64,000 bases of DNA from the NCBI RefSeq assembly GCF_036785885.1, contig NC_092324.1:26401001-26465000 (forward strand), in the 5' to 3' direction. Shown in pieces: positions 9,957 through 20,421 of the stretch. The position numbers and the translations under genes are program-made. Position 1 is the first letter of the stretch; each line of letters opens with the position of its first letter. Below the pieces are notes generated by a model that did not search any database, had not been told where the DNA came from, and saw only the letters and a list, made by a program, of their open reading frames with translations. Source of the stretch: Coffea arabica. Its lineage: Eukaryota > Streptophyta > Magnoliopsida > Gentianales > Rubiaceae.

Positions 9957-12122
9957 CTAGTTCTCCCCCTCCTCCTCCTCCTGCTCGGATTCGGGGGTGG
10001 TCACTGGCAGCAGGGGGTCAGCGACCAGGTCGGTCAATTTCCGTCCATGAGTGTAACCCTCTACCAAGCGGTCGAGCTGCTCCACGGCCCGGGGATTGTA
10101 GCTGGGAAAGTTTCCCAGGTCGAACCCGGGCAGACCTAGCCCTTGCACTTCCTTCAGGGCTTGGGAATACCCATGTTGCAGAACGGGGGTGTTTAAGATA
10201 GCCAGATCGCCCCTGAAGTCATCCGACCTGAGGAAGGCCCGCACGCCCTCCTGGCCTCCCTCAGCCCTGGCCGCTTCCGCCTGAGCCGCCAGCTCGGCTG
10301 CCTTCTGCTGCTCCTCTTTCAGCTGGGAGGTCAGCTCGGAATTTTTCTTCAGCTCTAGCTCGAAGTTTGTATGGACCTGCGCGAGTTGCTTCTTCAGGCC
10401 TTCAGCTTCGGCCACAGCTGCTTCGTTCTGGCTGAGCAGTTTCTCGTTGGCCGCCTTTGTTTCATTCAACAGGGGGAGCAGGCTTTCGTAGCGCTTGGCC
10501 AGTTCGGACCCAACCAGGTTCACCTGAGCCGTTCCCGTGTAGAAGTAGTTGAGGAGGTCGGATGACTCCATGGCCTTGGTCAAATTGTAGTCCCGTGGGA
10601 GGATGGCCCCGTGAGCGAGCTCCCGCGCCACCTCGGGGAACTGAGCCCGGTCATTTATGGATAGCTTCCACTGGGGGCAGAAGTGCATGGGGTGCTGGTG
10701 CGTCGTCAACCGAGTCTGGGGGTCGAAGAGCAGGGAGCTCTGGCGTTGCCACAGGTTAGGGGGAGCTTCAGCTCGGGCTTGCTCTTCGGCGGTGGTCACG
10801 CCGTAGTGGCCGCCTTGGGCAGGCTCAGGTGTTGACCTCTCCTCCCTAGCTGGGGACGAGGGCGTCTCCACCCTGGCTCTCTTAGCAGTTGTCTTCTTTT
10901 TCTTTTTCTTTCCAGCCTCAACCGCCTTGGAGGATTGGGCGGGAGCTGGCTGAGGTATGGGAGCTGGCACCGAGCTGGCTGGAATGGCCGAGGGACTCTG
11001 AGTGGTAGCGCCTGGGTTGGTAGTACCACCGATGGACAGAAGTGAGGAAAACCGCTTCACTGCACAAACAGAAGTCCAGGAGGTCAGCAGATGCCCATAT
11101 ATACAAAAAAAAAAAAAAAGAGGAAAAGACGGAAGGGCAGGATAGTTACAGGTGTCCAGCTCGCCCGGGGTGAGTGGCCTGTCCTCTGGCGAGGGATCCG
11201 AGGAGCTAGCTCGGATCAACCCCGCCGCCCAAAGCTGGTCATTGCTGAACTCTTTCACGTCCAGCTTCACGTCCGAGCTGAGTAGGCGGCTAAGCTCGGA
11301 CACGGGGAGCAGGGATGGAAGGGGATCTGAGACTTGAGTCTCTGCTCTCCAAGTAAGGGGAGGAAAACCTAGGTTCTTCACGAAAAAGAACTGAGGCTTC
11401 CAGTCCTTGATAGAGGAAGGTGCCCCCGTGAACAGCTCGCGGGTGGGGGTTTTTGCTCCACTTCGGCGGGCAAAGTAGAACCACCCAGGCACCTTCCCGC
11501 TGACCTTCATCTGGAAGAAGGCACGGAACAGGTCGAGAGAAAAGGGAATTTCGAGTGTTCGGCAAAGGATGAAGAAGCCTATGATAGAGCGAACAGCGTT
11601 GGGGATGACCTGGGTTATGCGAATACCCCAGAAGGTAAGAATGAAGAAGAGGAAGTTGGGGATGGGCAGACGGAGGCCAGCCATTAGCTGGTCCCTGTAG
11701 ATCGCCACGAAACCAGTGGGAGGTCGGATGGCAACCTCCCCTGGATGCGCGGCCCTGGGCTCGAATTGGGCTGGGATTTCATATTTTTCCGCCAGCTCGT
11801 CAACATCTTTTTGCTCCAAGGCTGGGGGAATAGTGTCGACCTCTCCGAAGTCGCCACTTGGCCCCCTCGAGGTCCCCGCTGCCATCTGACCCGGAGCTGC
11901 CTGATCAGCTGCTCCGACTAGAGGCTGGGCAGGTCGCTCGGCTGGGCTCATTACTCTAACAGGGGACAGGTTAGGAGAGGCTACTGGTCTCGGTCCAAAG
12001 GAAATAGAAGGAGAAGAGCTAAAGGAATCTGAAGAGCTGCTATCTAAGAGTATGGGGCTAGCTGCTCTATGCCTATGGGTTGAACTGGTGACGTCAGAAC
12101 TATCAGAACTGTAAGAAGACAT
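9957..12122 (-). CDS. Antisense ORF of the Tat element (putative gypsy-type transposon protein)
   Basis: Runs opposite to gag-pol between integrase and the 3' LTR. The open frame has 721 codons; removing the probable intron at 11060-11149 leaves 691. It begins with a Ser-rich stretch. A conserved hydrophobic/aromatic block follows (about residues 110-250, with EKYEIPAQFEPR, FLFFILTFWGI and KVSGKVPGWFYFARR). Then come a Pro/Ser-rich region, a lysine run resembling a nuclear localisation signal (GKKKKKKTTAKRAR), a coiled coil (about residues 550-620) and an acidic tail (EQEEEEGEN). The layout matches the 'putative gypsy type transposon' family (PF04195, by memory, not searched) found as antisense ORFs in Tat/Retand elements. 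Its role is unknown. A TATA box on the same strand at 12308-12315 gives it a promoter separate from the LTR. No stop interrupts it, unlike gag-pol. Confidence 0.85.
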   Translation of the reverse strand: MSSYSSDSSDVTSSTHRHRAASPILLDSSSSDSFSSSPSISFGPRPVASPNLSPVRVMSPAERPAQPLVGAADQAAPGQMAAGTSRGPSGDFGEVDTIPPALEQKDVDELAEKYEIPAQFEPRAAHPGEVAIRPPTGFVAIYRDQLMAGLRLPIPNFLFFILTFWGIRITQVIPNAVRSIIGFFILCRTLEIPFSLDLFRAFFQMKVSGKVPGWFYFARRSGAKTPTRELFTGAPSSIKDWKPQFFFVKNLGFPPLTWRAETQVSDPLPSLLPVSELSRLLSSDVKLDVKEFSNDQLWAAGLIRASSSDPSPEDRPLTPGELDTCNYPALPSFPLFFFFCIYGHLLTSWTSVCAVKRFSSLLSIGGTTNPGATTQSPSAIPASSVPAPIPQPAPAQSSKAVEAGKKKKKKTTAKRARVETPSSPAREERSTPEPAQGGHYGVTTAEEQARAEAPPNLWQRQSSLLFDPQTRLTTHQHPMHFCPQWKLSINDRAQFPEVARELAHGAILPRDYNLTKAMESSDLLNYFYTGTAQVNLVGSELAKRYESLLPLLNETKAANEKLLSQNEAAVAEAEGLKKQLAQVHTNFELELKKNSELTSQLKEEQQKAAELAAQAEAARAEGGQEGVRAFLRSDDFRGDLAILNTPVLQHGYSQALKEVQGLGLPGFDLGNFPSYNPRAVEQLDRLVEGYTHGRKLTDLVADPLLPVTTPESEQEEEEGEN
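11060..11149 (-). other. Probable 90-bp intron in the antisense ORF
   Basis: On the minus strand the segment starts GTAACTATCC and ends TTTGTGCAG, with a long T run just inside. It is 90 bp, a multiple of three, so the frame is open with or without splicing. The peptide it would add is a phenylalanine-rich stretch unlike the rest of the protein. Splicing would join GELDT to LKRFSSL. Confidence 0.65.
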
Positions 12123-12307
12123 AAAAAGGAAAGGGGGACTTACTGGTGAAAGGATGACCTAAGGAATGCGCGGGCTGATTCTGGGCTCCTAGGGCGGGGC
12201 GACCCGACGTGTTCTCGAAGAGAAAAGGATGAAGCAGCGAGCTAGGGATTGAAGGAGCGAACTGAGGAAATGAGAGAAGGAGAGTGAAAATGACGCTTGG
12301 AGGATCC

Positions 12308-12315
12308 TATTTATA
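12308..12315 (-). promoter_or_regulatory. TATA box for the antisense ORF
   Basis: TATAAATA on the minus strand, inside the palindrome CCTATAAATAGG, about 185 bp upstream of the ATG at 12122. The spacing suits a promoter with a leader of about 160 bases. Confidence 0.6.
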
Positions 12316-12552
12316 GGCAACGACAGCGCGGGAAAGCGAAGAGGCGCGCATTTATTCGAACAGTTTATGGGGAACCGTTCCTAACCGCCCTAATTAGCCG
12401 AGGCGACGGTTGAGGTGACAGGCGCGAACTGACGCGACGGTTGCTTGCGCCACTCTCTGACGGGGGGTCCCACAATGAGCTGACACGACCTCCTGGAATC
12501 CGGCCTAGATTCACGCGCACGATCGATGACTCTAGACCTGAGGGGGGGCTAG

Positions 12553-12964
12553 TGTAGTGGGGCCCACGTGCACGTCGGCCTGGCCCGCAAGCTCGGCTAG
12601 AAGGAGGTTCTCGGCCCATCAGGTCGGCTTGGGGGCCCAGAGGGCGCGGTCTCCCCAAGCGGATGGGCCGCGCGGGCTGCCGAGCCCAAGCACGCATTAA
12701 CTGAGTTATGGAGCCCTAGGGAGAGTTCTGCTCCCATAAGGACTCCCTGTTCTACTAGGAGACTACTACCTGTGACTCTATAAATACCACGCGTAGGAAA
12801 AACACAAGGTACGCTACTCATAGCATAAGCACTACTCTTTTATTTACAAGTCTGTTCTTCAGGGGACTCAGCCCCGCAGCTCATTTCCGTGCAGGTCGGA
12901 CGCTTGACCAGCTCGATCCCCGATCACGAGGCCAGTTCGGACCTTCACCTCGGCAGTCGCATCA
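12553..12964 (+). repeat. 3' LTR of the Tat element (412 bp)
   Basis: Same ends as the 5' LTR and preceded by the purine tract gagggggggctag (from 12540). It is 21 bp shorter than the 5' LTR because of one deletion after tctgttct. The target duplication GGTAG follows at 12965-12969. Confidence 0.95.
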
Positions 12965-12969
12965 GGTAG

Positions 12970-13982
12970 TTTTCCTAATCGATAGGCTTCATTTTCCATC
13001 ATGAAAACTCTAGACACACACTGCGCCACTGGACCTGGACGAGTAGTGACCAAACACCAGCTTCCATTGGTTGGATTGAGCCCCTTCAAGGTGTTGAAAA
13101 AGTCCTCCCACAATGCTTGATCATCATTCCACACATCATCAAGGACTAGGAGATATCTTTTTCCCCCTGGGTTGTTCCCAATTTTTTCAACGATGACGTC
13201 CCTAAGATCCACTTCAACCTTTTCTTTCGTCAAATGCACTAATATGAGTTTGAAAAGCTCCTCTATTGGAACTTTTTTCGATACACAAACCCAAATCTTT
13301 ATGTCAAAGTGTTCATCAATTTGCTTGTTGTTGTATATGGATTTAGCCAAAGTTGTTTTGCCTAAACCTCCCATACCAACTTTGGGAAGAACAGAAACAA
13401 CCTTCTCAGACAGGCTCAACAAAATCTTCACTATCTCTGATTCATCATCGGCTCTTCCAACCATTGGAGCAACAACAGAGTCGGTCTGCCGACCTCTCGT
13501 GCCTCCAACAGCAGGAGCAGCAGGGAGGGCAGCAGGCACGACTGACTTACTTCCAGTCCAAAATCACGGGCTTGTTGATTTATCTCCTTCAACTTCAGTT
13601 TGACGTCCCTGACCTTAGAAGCCATTCTCCAACGAAAAGCAATATTAATGTTAGAGAAGGAGAAGAAGCAGCATACCTTGAGCTTGTGTCGGTTTCGGGA
13701 CTCCACCTGGTGACGAAGAGATTCGTAGTGGAGCTCATCCAACACATTCTGAGCATCATAAGCCACCTCCTCGAGACACTTCAACCATTCATGCACTACC
13801 CGGTCCTGGTTTTGTTGCTTTTCCTCAGCATCAGACAAGCGAGCATTGATAAACCGAAGAGATCGAGTCATGCTGGCCAGATCCTTCTTGAACCCAACTA
13901 ACATACCAATCCTATCAGAGGCAAGAGACAGTGCCGTTTCCAATGTGACCTGAATTGTGGCACCGATAACAGGGTCGGCCAT
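12970..13982 (-). pseudogene. CNL-1, 5' half: coiled-coil (Rx-N) and first part of NB-ARC
   Basis: N-terminal half of the CC-NB-LRR gene, starting MADPVIGATIQVTLETALS at 13982. Residues 1-140 form the Rx-type coiled coil (LSDAEEKQQNQDRVVHEW; the EDVID-like segment reads EEVAYDAQNVLDEL). The NB-ARC then shows the P-loop GMGGLGKTTLAKS, the kinase-2 motif LLVLDDVW and the RNBS-B TTR. It breaks off at LGKLP, where the Tat element is inserted. The frame changes once near 13545-13555, in a stretch reading as Leu-rich in one frame and Ala/Pro-rich in the other; one lost base explains it. Its closest relative in this window is the gene at 60039-61448. Upstream module copy U1 lies 170-420 bp before the start codon. 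Confidence 0.93.
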
Positions 13983-14149
13983 TGGTGTTGCCTTGGATTC
14001 AGTGTTGAGAACAAGATGTTTTTTTTTTTTTATGGAAGGTTTTTTGCAGCGAGGAACTGGTAATCTTACCTAGGCTACTATAATTGGTTATAAAGAACGG
14101 AGCGTTAATAATTATTGCGCGTAGACCTGGAGTTCTTCTCTGGCAAATT

Positions 14150-14400
14150 TGTAAGCTTTTGCATGGGCGTGTTTACAGAGTAACTTTCTCAATTATTGTA
14201 GTTGTTGGGGCACATGTTTTCTGATTAAATGCCGGGGCCTTCAGAATTTTTGGTTGTGGACCATATTTGTTTTTGTCCACGATCAAATCGTAAAAAGGAG
14301 AGTGAGATTCTGCTTTGGTTACATGCATGTCATTGTTATTTGTTAATCCTTGGAAAATGAATTTATGACATAATTTGGTCTGAATGTTGTTCGGTTTTGG
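14150..14400. repeat. CNL upstream module, copy U1 (next to CNL-1)
   Basis: Contains the recurring order: a tttctgatt box, a ggggccttcag box, a gttgtgga box, then aaatcgtaaaaaggag and 'ccttggaaaatga...ataatttggtc'. It lies within 420 bp upstream of the CNL-1 ATG. A collinear copy is at 58980-59230, and the shared stretch extends from about 14020 to 14520 (copy 58090-59430). Confidence 0.7.
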
Positions 14401-14519
14401 GAAGCAATAATAATAATGTTCTCTGTTTTCGCACTAGCTATGATGCATTTTGCTTCTTGGCTTAGCAATCAGGCTTGAGATTTTAAATTACCTTTTGTAC
14501 TTCAGCGTTTCAAGTATAT

Positions 14520-15150
14520 AACATGATCGGTATGAAACCCTAGCCTTCTACTCCTCTCTTTAAAATCTGATAGTCTTTAATTCAAATCGATATTAATCCT
14601 TTTTGTTATATTATTTCTTATTACTTTCCTTTTCTAGTTGATTTTGGATCCTTTTTTTTATTACTTTTCTAAATTTTTCTCCTCAAACTGGATGTCTCTC
14701 AATCTCTCTTGTGGGAATTCAACATACTTTAAGATGAATTTCATTTTGTCATTATCAAGTTTGCACTTGAAGAATTAAAGTTCATATGGGGCTAAGTCAT
14801 ACTAATTTCATATCTTTGACATTTATTTATCACAAACCTCAATTCTTCTTTCCTCTAGTGTTTCTTTTCTATATCAACTCTCCTTAATCCCATTATTGTC
14901 TCACAGCATAATCCAGAAAGTGTCAGTATATAAGAATTCTTTTGAAGTAATTATTACTAATATATAGTTTCCGTTTCTTGTGGAATGTTCTGAATCTTTC
15001 CTAAAGCACCATTTTCCAATTTGAGTTCCAGAATTGTTGCAAACTTTTTTGATTTGCGCATCACTTTGCATGTAAGAATTCAAAATTTCACCACCAATTA
15101 AATATATAGTTTTCCTCGCAACTTGTCCCGTTTGGATTGCTATTTTTAGG
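14520..15150. other. AT-rich spacer, nothing recognised
   Basis: No gene, RNA or clear repeat seen. Confidence 0.4.
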
Positions 15151-15179
15151 AATTTTTAGCTGTTGCTTGGCATTTTCAA

Positions 15180-15660
15180 TTCACCTTTCTTTGTAGTGTA
15201 GTAGTTGCCGGGATTCTTCAGCTGCCGTTGATCCACATGCCACATGCTTGGGGGGCCATCGGATGTGGAAATTTCCACCCAAGAAGGAAAAGAAACCGTG
15301 TTGAATGATGAAGAAAAGAAAATGGCAATCATCATTGACACTCTAATAATTGCCATGGAGAAGTTTGCCTGGCAATTTCACTTGGCTTTATTGATCAATG
15401 CTTAGCTGGGTATTTCATCTTTTTCTGATTGAAAGCTGGCTGGGGCCTTTGGCTGTGGAAAATATCTCAATAGTTTGTCGGAGCTGTGGTTTGACCCAAG
15501 ACTGACCCCCGCCACAAAAAAAAAAAAAAAAAAAAAAAGCCTATGTTCAACGATCAAAATGTAAAGGAGAAAGAGGAAATGACAACCATAGCTGGTGACT
15601 TTGCAACATTAATTGCCTCAGTCATTAATCCTTGGGAAATAGACTAAAAACGTTATTTTG
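15180..15660. repeat. CNL upstream module, copy U2 (two variants in a row)
   Basis: 15180-15310 carries the 'gatccacatgccacatgc...ttccacccaagaagg' form, shared with 24640-24800 and 61680-61770. 15400-15660 carries the 'ctgattgaaagctggctggggcc...gtttgtcggag' form, shared with 25700-25960. A 23-base A run at 15516-15538 interrupts it. No CNL coding sequence adjoins. Confidence 0.7.
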
Positions 15661-17440
15661 TGGGGGAAAAACTTAAAAAATAATCCGTGGTTCACTTGTC
15701 AAAAACATGAAGTGGAGTTAGCAATCAGGTTTGGCATGTAGCGACATAATTGGCCAATGGTTGGGTGCTTTCTTAGCTTTTTACACTTGTGAAATTGCCA
15801 AAACAGTCGCTCGTAATTCCACAAGCTTTCTAGCACTTTAAAAATTCAAACATTTTGTTTCAAAATGTCTTGTTTATGTACAGCATACAAAATTTAAGTG
15901 GTGAAAGTTTAAGGCGTTTCTTTATTACTATATTTTTTTGAAGTACAATATACAATCAACTGGAGTTAGAAGTAAAATAAACCTTTAGCTCACACTATGA
16001 TTATAAACTTTGACTGAATTGGATGTTTTGGGAAGAGGGAAATGAGCGTGTTCTTGCAGATTTCAATTTTTACAATTGAATTATTTGCCTATGATATGAT
16101 CACAAGTTTAACTTAAATGGAGTTGCGATAATAGAAGATTCTCGAAAGAAGACTTCAAAAGGTGGAAATTGAAAATGAGTGGAAATTAATGAGGAATTAA
16201 CCAATTATTTGGATTCCCATTTTTGTATCCGACTCTTTTATAATTAGTTTTTCTTATAGTTTTTCTCGCTCCTAACAAATTTATCTAAAAAGATAAATTT
16301 GAATTATTTGTTCTTATGGTTCCTCTCTCTTCTAACAATATGATAAATTTGTATAAATTTGTTTATCCATATGGATTAACTTAGTGTTAAAAAATTTTTA
16401 ACTGTTAGCTGATAGATTTATCAATATTGCTGGAAATTAAATATTTTTTGATGTAGAAAACAAATCGCAAAATCTTTTGTACTTAGTTAGGTAGGAAAAT
16501 GTAACTAGGTTTATGGTTATTATAAAAATTGTAATTATCTAAAAAATATCCGTACACAAAAAGGTAGAATATCTATTGATTTTTTAATATGTGTTATCAT
16601 ATTTGATGAATATTATTATATTATAGTAAAACTATGTAAAGAAGTTTTTAAAAATTAGTATGATAGTTAAGTATAATTATTCCATTAATTTTCTAAAATT
16701 AATATGAATGAACTTGTAAGATCATCATTAATTTTTTATTTAAATTATTCATGCTTGCACGAATTCAGAAGAAAATAAAAAAATAAACCATGCCAAGGCA
16801 AATGCAAGATGCTCGTTCAAATTAATGTTGTACACGTATAGGAGTCACAAAACGGTTTGGTGCACTAGCAGACGAAAGGGGACATCTAAAGTATTAGGAC
16901 AAGTTTTACATTAAAGTGGGAGATTTGTAACGCAATTGAGCGAAAACAAATGAGGTTGAGGAAAACTTTATATCAGTTGCAATACATTCATAAAAGCTAT
17001 GGCACATTCGTTAAAATAAGAAATATTTATTAATTTGGTGCAGTGTAATAGCAAACCAAGGAAAAAAAATATGAATGATCCGTGAGAGGGAAAGATGTCA
17101 TTTGACTTAAAATAAAAGTGTGATTGGATAGAGGTTTAGATGAACAAAAAAATTAGATTAATATTGTAACACTTTTTGTGGCTTGATATAATATATATGA
17201 GATAGAATGATGACTGGTAAAATAAAAAAAATGATTCAGGTAAATATAAATAATTTTTTTCATATATTTGCGTAATGATGATAATGACAGGGTGAAAACA
17301 ATGCATGCAAAGACGAAGGTTGATAATAATAATGATAACTATGGTGAGATAGATAGCAATTGCAAGTTGCACACCATGCAATTAGTGTTTTAGATTAGGT
17401 AAATTTGCACACCACTATTGCAAATAATTCAGTCAATAAG
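15370..17440. repeat. Duplicated block A
   Basis: 15370-16800 aligns collinearly with 25690-28305 plus 37032-37456 once two LTR insertions are removed. 16815-17400 aligns with 61815-62400. Block A itself has no insertion, so it supplies the empty sites: CATTT near 15851 for the solo LTR at 26165, and ATATG near 16368 for the element at 28306. No coding sequence is recognised in it. Confidence 0.8.
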
Positions 17441-18827
17441 AGATAGGAAAACATAATGCACGAAATCCAACTTTTAGAATTGTGTTATAGTTTAATGATG
17501 ACTATGTGGTGTTTTTGTAGACAAATAAACAGAAAAACAAATAAATATACAAATTTGATAAAGAAAGGTGCACTTCTACAGGACCGAAACTAATTGCTCT
17601 TAGGTCCCATTTTGCTATTTTTTAAAGTTTTTATAGAGACTTTTTCGTTTGGATTGCTATTTTTTGAAATTTTTATAGAAAAATGTATTGTAGAAATTTA
17701 ATATCTATGAGATAAAAAAGTAATTAAAATATGTGTTTATGAAAAACATTAAAAATATTCCGTAGTAGACTGCAATCCTAGCATGGCTTGCGATTTGATC
17801 AATATGAAATAAAAAAGTAATTAAGAAATGTGTTCACAAAAAATGTAAAAAATTTGCCTTAGAAAACTACAATCCAAACAAGTAGTCTTCTCCCCGTTCA
17901 AGAAACGCAATGAAAATATTTGTTGAATAATTAAACTTATCCTTTCATAAGCCACTTATACCGGGGGAGGTATGGAGGGAGGCAATGAATAAAAAGTCTT
18001 GGGTTCGATTCCTCCCACTTACACAAAGAAAAAAGTATAAAATAAAATAAAAAAAAAACCACTTATACTAGCTAAGAGTATTTTCTGGTCACGTCTCGTG
18101 TTATATATTATTAATCCTATCATATTATCCAAAAGCATTTGTTGGAAATTGCATTCTTAATTTAGATTAAAAAAAACAATAATGAAATATTTGTTGGAAA
18201 CGAAGGAAAAGTGACGCAACCTTTCCAATTTGTAAATTCAATTAGGCTTACATGTAAAACTATTAAAGTGTATCAGCATGAGAGAATTTAGTGCTTCATC
18301 TGACGCTTGTAAAATAGACAAATGAAGTTTTGAAATTCTAGCACTTTTGGACCAATACCTTTTTTTTAAGGCAAAACCAATACCTTAGGTAACCACAAGA
18401 TCTCATCTTGATTTGCTGTTTTTCTTATTAAATGTTGAATCTAGAAAATCATGTCTCAGAAATAACTACATATACCTGGAAAAAAAATTTAGTGCTAGGA
18501 TAAATATACTGCTAAGTTATGGAAATTCTCTTTTCCATTTTAGCAATTTGATTCTTTGGACGCATGATTCTATCTGTTATATTTGGCTTCAAAATATGTT
18601 ACTTTAGAATGGTGTTTGGATGTGGATACATAATCTGTAATTATTCTCACCTATATTTATTTTCTAAAGGTCTGTCCACTTTATTCGGATTTCTTACCTA
18701 TTTCACTCACAAATGCAGAGGTAGCCATTGGCGTTTTACGGTGAAGAGAAGCCAAAAAAACTACCAACCCCTTTATTGCTCTCTTTCATCTTATTTCTCC
18801 ATCTTTCATCCTTCTTTTTCGTTGTGA
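17441..18827. other. AT-rich spacer
   Basis: No gene recognised. Short low-complexity A/T tracts are present. Small open frames at 18413-18827 resemble nothing I know. Confidence 0.4.
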
Positions 18828-18835
18828 CCTACAAT

Positions 18836-19306
18836 TAGGACTGCAAACCACTCAAGCGCTAGCGAGCCAACTCAGTCAAAAGTTAAATCGAGTTCAGGTA
18901 ATACTGAATCCGAGTTGAGCTCAATCCAACCAAGTTGAGCTACCGAATTCAAGTCGAACATAAAGAAATTCAATTCATTAATTGACGAGTTAGCTCGAAT
19001 ATATATATTTATATATATTATTTTAATATTGATATTACACATATATCTGCCTAATATTTTTATTATTTACTAAGCAAAAAATGAATATTTTATTCTTTTT
19101 TAAAAGAAACAAAATAATTATTTTTTATTTTTTAAGGTCGAGCAAGCTCAAGCTTGAGTATTCGAGTTTGATTAGACTCGAATTTGAAGTCGAGAATGAA
19201 CTCGAATTTTACATTGAAAACTCGTCGAGTTCGAATTTGGTAAAACTGAGTCGAGCTTGACTTTATTAAGCTAAAAGTGGACTCAACTAGTTCATTTGTA
19301 ACCCTA
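18836..19306. mobile_element. hAT-like MITE (471 bp), GAGCTCGA-rich
   Basis: Imperfect terminal inverted repeats (TAGGACTGCAAACCACTCAA and, at the other end, the complement of TAGGGTTACAAATGAACTAG). An 8-bp target duplication cctacaat/cttacaat (18828-18835, 19307-19314) has one C/T mismatch. The interior is full of tcgagt/gagctc words. There is no coding capacity. The 8-bp duplication and the TAGGG end suggest the hAT superfamily. Confidence 0.75.
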
Positions 19307-20029
19307 CTTACAATGCTTTGATCACCATTTTAGAAAGTTTAGTTGTGGGCCTTGGTGAACTGTTAACGGGGATGCAATTTGTTGACATGCAATTGGCTAA
19401 TCATCCAAGTATTGCTACTGCTCTATACAGTTTTAACAAAGTGGCCGAAATTGATAAAAGGAAAAACTGTTACAGCATTAGTGATTTATTGGTTGTAAAC
19501 ACTTGCCACAAGAAAATGCATTTGCTTATCCGAACACTATCCATGAACCGTTCAGTAGGTGCTTGTCTTCAATAATTTCTGAAAGATTATATAATGTGTG
19601 AATGTTTCAAAAAGACAATACAATATGCAAAAACTATTCACTGATAGTTTCCAAAAGGAGTTTAATTAAGCTTTACTTGTCGGTTTATTGTTTGAGACTC
19701 TGACTTAGCATCTATAAATGAATGCAATAACTGGTAGGGAAAAAATCATTCGATTGTGATGTATTTTTTGATTTTCTTGAAATAAAAAATGCATAGGGAA
19801 AAAAATATTAGAGATTTATCCTTTGCATGGAGTTCATATCGTTACTACTTTTGCTACGTGGAATACCTTGTCTGATGGATGTCTGCTTGAAATATGCGTT
19901 AACCTTTATGGCTTCCACATATTGTATGTTTATCCTAATAAATCATCTTGTATGGTGCTAATATTTCAAACAAGTTTTGGAATTTTGCTGCAAGTTTATC
20001 TTCTCAAAAGATAAGTCAATCGATTTGAT

Positions 20030-20340
20030 TTGCGTCCAAAAATGTGGGTGGAGTTTTGTTTCTAAATAAATACTCAGATAAAACCAATCCAAACAAACAT
20101 ATATATGCTTTGCTGAGGCCGACAGCTGTTTCTGATTGACAAATTTTAAATGCTGGGGCATTCAGTTGTGGAAAAAAACTCTCTGACCCAAGAGCACAAG
20201 AAACTGTTGTCTTTAAGGATAAAAATGTACCAAAAAAATAATAATAAATAAAAGGAAAATGACAATCTACTTTGGCTACATTGTTCAGCCAATTTCCAGT
20301 TCTTGAGAAATAAAATAGACGTTCAACGCCCATTTTCTAA
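20030..20340. repeat. CNL upstream module, copy U3
   Basis: Shares 'tgctggggcattcagttgtgg', 'ctgacccaagagcacaaga' and 'ttaaggataaaaatgtac' with the copies at 24190, 50050 and 62590. It gives an empty-site comparison for the hAT-like element inserted in copy U7. No CNL coding sequence adjoins. Confidence 0.7.
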
Positions 20341-20388
20341 TTCGATTCAGTTCTGTGACCCCTTTTTTTAATTTTCTATAATTTGAGG

Positions 20389-20416
<28 letters not shown>
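20389..20416. repeat. TA microsatellite
   Basis: About 14 TA units. Confidence 0.9.

Positions 20417-20419
<3 letters not shown>

Positions 20420-20421
<2 letters not shown>

Larger units (their letters stand above)
3551..12964 (+). mobile_element. Tat-lineage Ty3/gypsy LTR retrotransposon inserted in CNL-1
   Basis: Complete LTR retrotransposon of 9,414 bp. The 5' LTR (3551-3983) and 3' LTR (12553-12964) begin TGTAGTGG and end GCATCA. The target duplication GGTAG lies at 3546-3550 and 12965-12969, so the element entered the NB-ARC coding sequence of CNL-1, antisense to that gene. Order: LTR, primer binding site, gag, protease, RT, RNase H, a second RNase H-like domain, integrase, antisense ORF, purine tract (12541-12548), LTR. 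The second RNase H and the antisense ORF between pol and the 3' LTR are typical of the Tat/Retand lineage (family knowledge). By eye the LTRs differ at two positions plus one 21-bp deletion, so the insertion is recent. The coding region carries a stop and a frameshift, so this copy looks non-autonomous. Confidence 0.95.

Noticed and set aside
20016..20333. Minus-strand open frame, with similar ones at 24176-24397 and 24534-24861
   Set aside because: They recur because they overlap copies of the CNL upstream module, and their frames are not conserved between copies.
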